Shown here piece after piece: positions 59,807 to 64,000 of a stretch of DNA of 64,000 bases. Location: contig DASPJR010000178.1 of NCBI GenBank assembly GCA_035628505.1, positions 1 to 64,000 of the forward strand. The letters run 5' to 3'. The translations under genes and the position numbers were made by a program. Below the pieces are notes generated by a model that was given only the letters and a program-made list of their open reading frames with translations, searched no databases and was not told the DNA's origin. Every line of letters starts with the position of its first letter. Positions within the stretch are counted from its first letter, which is position 1. This stretch comes from DASPJR01 sp035628505 (GTDB taxonomy: Bacteria > Planctomycetota > SZUA-567 > H5-PLA8).

Positions 59807-60695
59807 AGGGCGCTGTTGCCTGTAGCGGCACGTGGATATCCATCACCCATGCCGCTCGCGCTTATGGAGCGCGGGCGTCCCGCGCCCGCCCGTCGCCGTT
59901 CGCCGCAGAGCGGCGGCGAGCGCATGGCCATTCAGCCACTCTCCTCATCTATACTAAGATGCTTAGCGCTTGCGATTTGTCGGGACTTTTTTAGAAAAAA
60001 CTTTCTCGAGTGCTCAACTCCCTGCCACAACCGAGGTTGCAAGGATTCGCTTTTCATGGAGCGCGGGCGTCCCGCGCCCGCCCTTCGCCGTTCACTCTTC
60101 GCCCTTCACCCTACCCTTCACTCTTCACCGCCCATCGCCGTTCAGCCGCGGAGCGGCGGCAGAAGGTAGCCCCGGGTGGAGCGAGCGAATGCGAGCGGAA
60201 CCCGGGGTGCGGCGCCCCCTATCGATTCCAGAGCCCCGGAGGGGCGGCAGAGCTTCCGCTGCAGCTTCCCCGCGCCCCTCGCGCCGCTCGACCCCAACTC
60301 ACCCGTCCCAACGGCGGGACGTGTGGCACCCCGGAACGGGAGCAAGCTGATGTGGACGGATGAGTGCCACCCGCCGTCAGCAGCGCAGTGATGAGTGTCA
60401 CGGATGCAACCAGAGCTTCAACGAACGGAATGAACGCCGATAGGAGTAGAGCATTTACAACGATACACCCGGTCGAAAACCGCACGGCGGACCAGGAAAA
60501 CCGCAACAATGGAAGGGGTGCCCAATCCATGCTGTATCTTCCCTCTCACTGATCAGAAACGAGCCTCGGATCGATCAGTGCGGGCCCGTTCGTGCCGTCT
60601 CTTGGCCCAAACGGGCCAAAATAAGAAAGCCAGGGGCAACGCCCCTGGGTGGCGGCCTGCGGCGATCGCAGAGCCCTGAAAGGGCGACATAAAAA
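59807..60695. repeat. Long intergenic region with two 28-bp GC repeats
   Basis: 889 bp without a convincing gene. Two 28-bp copies start ATGGAGCGCGGGCGTCCC (59864-59891, 60056-60083), each followed by Cys/Gly-rich palindromes such as GCCGCGGAGCGGCGG. Further on are the left inverted repeat of the transposase element (60622-60648). A minus-strand frame at 60219-60530 with a hydrophobic start is possible but unsupported. Confidence 0.5.
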
Positions 60696-61230
60696 TCAAT
60701 CCCAGACGTAGCGCTCGTCGTACACAATACCGTACTTCTTCAAAAACAACCGGTACTCGTCCTGAAAAGACACCTTGCGATGGTGCTCTTTTTGTTTCTG
60801 GATATACGACCGGAGCGCGGCCACGTTCGATTGCCCGATCGAGAAAACGCCGTATCCCGTCTGCCACTGAAACGTTTGGAACTCCCGACCTTTTGTCTTG
60901 ATCCATTTGCTGGAGGACTTCTTTACTTCCTCCACCACATCGGCGAGCGTCTGCGTGCGGGACAGGGTGAACAGACTGTGCGTGTGATCCGCGGTTCCGC
61001 CTATGATCAACGCCGGTGAATTAAGTTGTTTGAAGATCTCCGCCATGTAGCGGTACAGTTCGGGTTCGATTGTTTCGGTGATAAAAGGTTCGCGGTTTTT
61101 GGTGCTGAACACCAGATGGATGAGAACGTTCGCGAGCGATTGTCCCATCCGCGTCTCCTTTATTGCGCCCTTTCAGGGCTTCGATTCTCCTGCGCGTTTC
61201 TGTCCAGGGGCGTTGCCCCTGGCTTTCTTA
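60622..61230. mobile_element. REP element pair flanking a REP-associated transposase
   Basis: A 27-bp inverted repeat: left arm 60622-60648, right arm 61204-61230, exact reverse complements. Each arm contains an inner palindrome (CCAGGGGC and GCCCCTGG). Inside lies a second inverted pair: AGCCCTGAAAGGGCG at 60672-60686 and its reverse complement at 61166-61180. Between them is the transposase gene. Confidence 0.75.
60696..61148 (-). CDS. REP-associated tyrosine transposase (RAYT), IS200/IS605-like Y1 family
   Basis: 150 residues. HUH motif in GTADHTHSLF and a candidate nucleophile Tyr in ALRSYIQKQKEHHRK near the C-terminus; QWQTGYGVFSIGQSN is a family block. Such single-domain enzymes cut and move single-stranded REP hairpins and lack the accessory TnpB. 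Bounded on both sides by matching palindromes (see the element), the arrangement expected for a RAYT and its REPs. Probably intact and active. Confidence 0.9.
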   Translation of the reverse strand: MGQSLANVLIHLVFSTKNREPFITETIEPELYRYMAEIFKQLNSPALIIGGTADHTHSLFTLSRTQTLADVVEEVKKSSSKWIKTKGREFQTFQWQTGYGVFSIGQSNVAALRSYIQKQKEHHRKVSFQDEYRLFLKKYGIVYDERYVWD

Positions 61231-61261
61231 GGTCAGCCCTTCAGGCTGAGGACGCAACGAC

Positions 61262-61678
61262 TCATCCCACCTTCGTCTCCGCCCTGCTCAGGAACAGTAT
61301 CTGCCCCGGATTGCGGCGCTTGAGCCAGTGGGTGAGCGTTTCGCGGTGCTGGGCGCGGTCGGGGTACATTTCTAGATACTCGTCTAAAATCTCGGCGTTT
61401 TCGAAGCTGGCGACGATGCGGCGGTGGGCGCGGTCGAAGACGTCGCTCTGGCCGCAGAAGATCAGGCGGTAAGCGCTCTGCCATTCCTGGAACTCGCGGA
61501 TCGCCAGGCCGGCCTGAAACAGGCTCTCGTCCAGGTAGCCGGCGTAGCATTCCACCGCCCGGTCGAGCACGCTCAGCGGAGCGGCGCCTTTTAAATTCAG
61601 CGCGCCCGCGGCCCAGCTCTGGCGGTTGTCGAAAATCCAGTCGATGAAACTGTTGGTATTGATGACGGTCTGACGCAT
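61262..61678 (-). CDS. Unknown protein next to the transposase
   Basis: 138 residues from ATG 61678, with a GGGGGG-AAAG-rich sequence upstream; the frame continues to 61702. Predicted all-helical and hydrophilic (LDRAVECYAGYLDESLFQAGLAIREFQEWQSAYRLIF, VFDRAHRRIVASFENAEILDEYLEMYP). No signal peptide or recognised family. Its right-hand neighbour is the large repeat array, suggesting an accessory region. Confidence 0.5.
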   Translation of the reverse strand: MRQTVINTNSFIDWIFDNRQSWAAGALNLKGAAPLSVLDRAVECYAGYLDESLFQAGLAIREFQEWQSAYRLIFCGQSDVFDRAHRRIVASFENAEILDEYLEMYPDRAQHRETLTHWLKRRNPGQILFLSRAETKVG

Positions 61679-62464
61679 TTCTTTCCCCCCGGAACGGAAC
61701 ACGACTTCAAAGGAAAACGGAACACGACTTCACCACAGAGACACAGAGTTCACAGAGGACCACAGAGAAAGGCTGAAGAATTTTTTAATCTGATCTCTGC
61801 GGCTGCTGAACTCCTGTGCCGATACCTTCGATACACGTCCTTCTCGAATTGAGTTTTCATTTCGCAGCTCTCAATTCTCGTTTGTCATTTAACGGCCGTC
61901 TTCCGAAGCGTTGTTCAAATGAGAAATGACAAATGACAACTTAGAAATGACACATTCTGTTCTGTTGTTCACTCCGCCCAGTTTAGGCCGAGGCTAACCC
62001 CTCCCCCTACCCCCTCCCGCAAGGGGAGGGGAATACAACGGAAACCGTGTACTGAATTTTTCAGTTCAAATTTGAAAGTTTAAATTTTAGATCAGACTGC
62101 GGATTGGCAGCGGTTCGATTTAAAATCTCAAATTTAAACTTTCAAATGACACATTCTGTTCTGTTGTTACTGCCGCCCCGTTGAGGCTGCGGCTAACCCC
62201 TCCCCCTACCCCCTCCCGCAAGGGGAGGGGAATACAACGGCAACGGCGAACAGAATTTTTCATTTCGCAGTTCTCAATTCTCATTTGTCATTTAACGGCC
62301 TTATCAAGACGAGCGGCTCAAATGAGAAATGACAAATGACAACTTAGAAATGACACATTCTGTTCTGTCAGGCCTGCCGCCCCGTTAAGGTCGCGGCTAA
62401 CCCCTCCCCCTACCCCCTCCCGCAAGGGGAGGGGAATACAACGGAAACGGGCGCGTGCTTTTTT

Positions 62465-62525
62465 CGTCACTCGTCACTCGTCACTCGTCACCCGTCACCC
62501 GTCACCCGTCTCGTCACCCGTCACA
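62465..62525. repeat. Heptanucleotide tandem repeat CGTCACT/CGTCACC, about 8.5 units
   Basis: Three CGTCACT units, then CGTCACC units, with one 2-bp deletion near 62507-62511. At the end of the repeat array, before nrdJ. Confidence 0.9.
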
Positions 62526-62532
62526 TGCAATT

Positions 62533-62572
62533 AAGACCGGGAGCAGGGTTTGGGGGTTCTGCTCCCGGTCTT
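62533..62572 (-). terminator. Hairpin downstream of nrdJ
   Basis: A perfect 14-bp stem (AAGACCGGGAGCAG, CTGCTCCCGGTCTT) with a 12-base loop. On the minus strand it lies 70 bp after the nrdJ stop. The T-run is weak, so it may protect the mRNA end rather than terminate alone. Confidence 0.45.
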
Positions 62573-62642
62573 CACGACCTCACCCCCCGGCCCCCTCTCG
62601 TGTGACGGACAGGGGGAGATGGGAGGCTTCTTCAGGTTTTGA

Positions 62643-64000
62643 TTAACACTTCGAGTAGCCGCACGCTCCGCATTTGACGCAGCCTTCCATGAAGGCCAGC
62701 GTGCCGGCGCCGCATTCGGGGCACTTGAGCTTGTACTGGCTGAGCAGCTCGTCGGCGGCGGCCTTCGCGCGGCTGAGCACCGTCGTGGCCGACGGCGAAG
62801 GAGCAGCGGTGGCAGCTCCGGCGTACGGCGCGACAGGAGCATGCGCGTGCGCTCCGCCGTTGCCGTTTCCGTGGCCATTGCCGTGCCCGTTGCCGGCCTG
62901 GTCGATGTCCACCTCGCCCAGCAGGATCGCCTTCAGGCCGTGCGCCTTCTTGGCGTTGGAGTACTTGCGGATGGTCTTGCCCAGCGCGTCGCCCAGGCTC
63001 ATGACGCGGCCGTCCTTCGTCGGAATCGACAGGTGGCTGCCGATGCCTTCGAGCTGGTCGATGACGGCGTCGATCGATCCGCCGCTGCGCAGGAAGAGGC
63101 TGACCATGCGGCAGATGGCTTCGAGGTCGCTCGCCGCCACGTCGCCGGCTTTTCCGAGCTGCGCGAAAACTTCGAGCTCGCGTTCGCTCTTGGGATCAAC
63201 CGAGATGGTCAGGTGCATGTGGCCGAAGGGCGTGTTCTGCCGGATGCGGACGGCCGAGAGAATCGACGGCGTCTTCTGCGGCTTGATCACTTCCTTGATG
63301 ACTTCCTTCACCACTTCCTTGACCACGACCTGTTCCTTCACCGTCGGCTTCTCGTCTTCCTTCTTGAGCGCCATCGGCTGGCCCTTGCGACAGCCGTCGC
63401 GGTAGACGGTGATGCCTTTGCAGCCGGTCTCGTAGGCCATCTCGTAGATCACGCGGACCTGCTCGGGCGTGGCGCTGTTGGGGAAGTTGGTGGTCTTGCT
63501 GATGGAGCTGTCGCAGTGGCGCTGGAAGGCGGCCTGCATCTTCACGTGCCACTCCGGCGTGATGTCATGCGCGCAGACGAACGTGCGCTTGATGTCTTCG
63601 GGGATGTTCTCGATGTGATGCAGCGTGCCTTCGGTGGCCAGGCGGTCGAAGAGCTCCTGTTCGGTGTAGCCCCAGAAGTTGTTGGCCTTGGCCACGCGCT
63701 TGAACTCTTCGTTGACCTCCACCATCTGCTGCGCCTTGCCGGTGTGATCGCGCATGACGTGGCGGAAGAAGGCCAGCGAGAAGAGGGGCTCCACGCCGCC
63801 CGAGCAGTTGGCGATGATGGAAATCGTGCCGGTCGGGGCGACGGTGGTCGAGCAGGCGTTGCGCTGCTTGCGCTTCCACTCGAGCTCCCAGCGGCTGCCT
63901 TTCCAGTTCTTGAAGACGCCGCGCTCTTCGGCCAGCTTCTCGGATTCGTTGTGGGCTTCGTCGTTCACGAACTTCATGAACTTCTCGCCCCACTCGATGC
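62643..64000 (-). CDS. nrdJ: Adenosylcobalamin-dependent (class II) ribonucleotide reductase, C-terminal part
   Basis: The frame is open to the right edge (IEWGEKF before MKFVNDEAHNES), so the N-terminus is outside. About 452 residues are seen. Conserved blocks: STTVAPTGTISIIANCSGGVEPLF, SISKTTNFPNSATPEQV and GCKGITVYRDGCRKGQPM. Then a Lys/Glu/Val linker (VVVKEVVKEVIKEVIKPQ), a TSCPD-type domain (NTPFGHMHLTISVDP...GDVAASDLEAICRMVSLFLRSGG), a Gly/His/Asn-rich linker, and a C-terminal zinc ribbon with CPEC and CVKCGACGYSKC. This is class II NrdJ, which makes deoxyribonucleotides using cobalamin with or without oxygen. Confidence 0.95.
   Translation of the reverse strand, partial: IEWGEKFMKFVNDEAHNESEKLAEERGVFKNWKGSRWELEWKRKQRNACSTTVAPTGTISIIANCSGGVEPLFSLAFFRHVMRDHTGKAQQMVEVNEEFKRVAKANNFWGYTEQELFDRLATEGTLHHIENIPEDIKRTFVCAHDITPEWHVKMQAAFQRHCDSSISKTTNFPNSATPEQVRVIYEMAYETGCKGITVYRDGCRKGQPMALKKEDEKPTVKEQVVVKEVVKEVIKEVIKPQKTPSILSAVRIRQNTPFGHMHLTISVDPKSERELEVFAQLGKAGDVAASDLEAICRMVSLFLRSGGSIDAVIDQLEGIGSHLSIPTKDGRVMSLGDALGKTIRKYSNAKKAHGLKAILLGEVDIDQAGNGHGNGHGNGNGGAHAHAPVAPYAGAATAAPSPSATTVLSRAKAAADELLSQYKLKCPECGAGTLAFMEGCVKCGACGYSKC

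Larger units (their letters stand above)
61679..62642. repeat. Intergenic array: three ~100-bp units spaced about 200 bp, with G-quadruplex motifs and hairpins
   Basis: Conserved blocks at about 61945-62045, 62144-62245 and 62348-62449 each contain ACACATTCTGTTCTGT, then C-rich sequence whose minus strand has four G-runs (61998-62018, 62197-62217, 62401-62421), then GCAAGGGGAGGGG and GAATACAACGG. Between them are AT-rich foldback spacers; spacers 1 and 3 are alike (TCATTTCGCA, AAATGACAAATGAC), spacer 2 differs. No CRISPR order and no genes. Period-9 CACAGAG repeats lie at 61730-61770. Confidence 0.7.

Noticed and set aside
60219..60530. Minus-strand 103-codon frame with a hydrophobic N-terminus
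   Set aside because: The second half is Arg/Ser/Gly-rich repeat DNA and no ribosome-binding site or homologue is recognised.
61845..62450. CRISPR-like appearance of the repeat array
   Set aside because: Only three units, repeats ~100 bp long, spacers are palindromic and two are nearly the same; no cas genes nearby.
1..64000. rRNA, tRNA or riboswitch genes
   Set aside because: None recognised by eye in the gaps; a covariance-model search would be needed to exclude small structured RNAs.

Overview
The window looks like chromosomal DNA of a GC-rich member of the Planctomycetota or a close PVC-group relative, probably from an environmental genome. Evidence: a giant 'PVC-type' membrane-bound dehydrogenase/HEAT/cytochrome c protein (17631-21665), Hanks-type Ser/Thr kinases, very large secreted Calx-beta/NHL/PKD proteins, many secreted proteins of unknown function, an ECF sigma/anti-sigma pair and a class II ribonucleotide reductase. 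No rRNA, tRNA, CRISPR array or prophage was recognised. Both ends cut a gene: purB on the left, nrdJ on the right.

Layout. 1-10.7 kb: purB end, a minus-strand cluster (phosphoglycerate mutase, HEAT protein, hisE, terpenoid-cyclase-fold protein), an MFS transporter, an esterase, a secreted protein and a kinase. 10.8-22.7 kb: three very large envelope proteins and a methyltransferase. 23-31 kb: sigma/anti-sigma operon, sugar isomerase, cyclic-nucleotide-binding protein, an SDR protein, a coiled-coil membrane protein and an msrP-msrQ-flavoprotein operon. 31-44 kb: gyrA, a second kinase, a double parvulin chaperone, small membrane proteins, a short-chain fatty acid transporter and cinA. 44-53 kb: rhodanese, an AMMECR1/MEMO pair, a multi-domain SGNH hydrolase, a thioredoxin-like gene broken by an in-frame UGA, a DUF5076-like gene, AraC regulator, PhyH dioxygenase and DedA. 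53-64 kb: unknown secreted protein, chromate transporter, unknown genes, an MBL hydrolase, a REP-associated transposase and a repeat-rich intergenic array before nrdJ.

Main candidate discovery: at 49131-49736 (minus strand) a thioredoxin-like protein reads straight through one in-frame UGA. The UGA follows a Cys and falls where the nucleophilic Cys of a CxxC site is expected. It is followed at the right distance by a short hairpin with a single bulged U and a G-rich loop, as in bacterial SECIS elements. This suggests a selenoprotein that normal gene calling would split. Also notable: a C-terminal module shared by two (possibly three) secreted proteins, a short-chain dehydrogenase with its catalytic Tyr replaced by Phe, a small membrane protein split by an in-frame UGA with a ribosome-binding site over the stop, a REP transposase inside a 27-bp inverted repeat, and many period-7 and period-9 tandem repeats in the intergenic DNA, one of them touching an AraC start codon.
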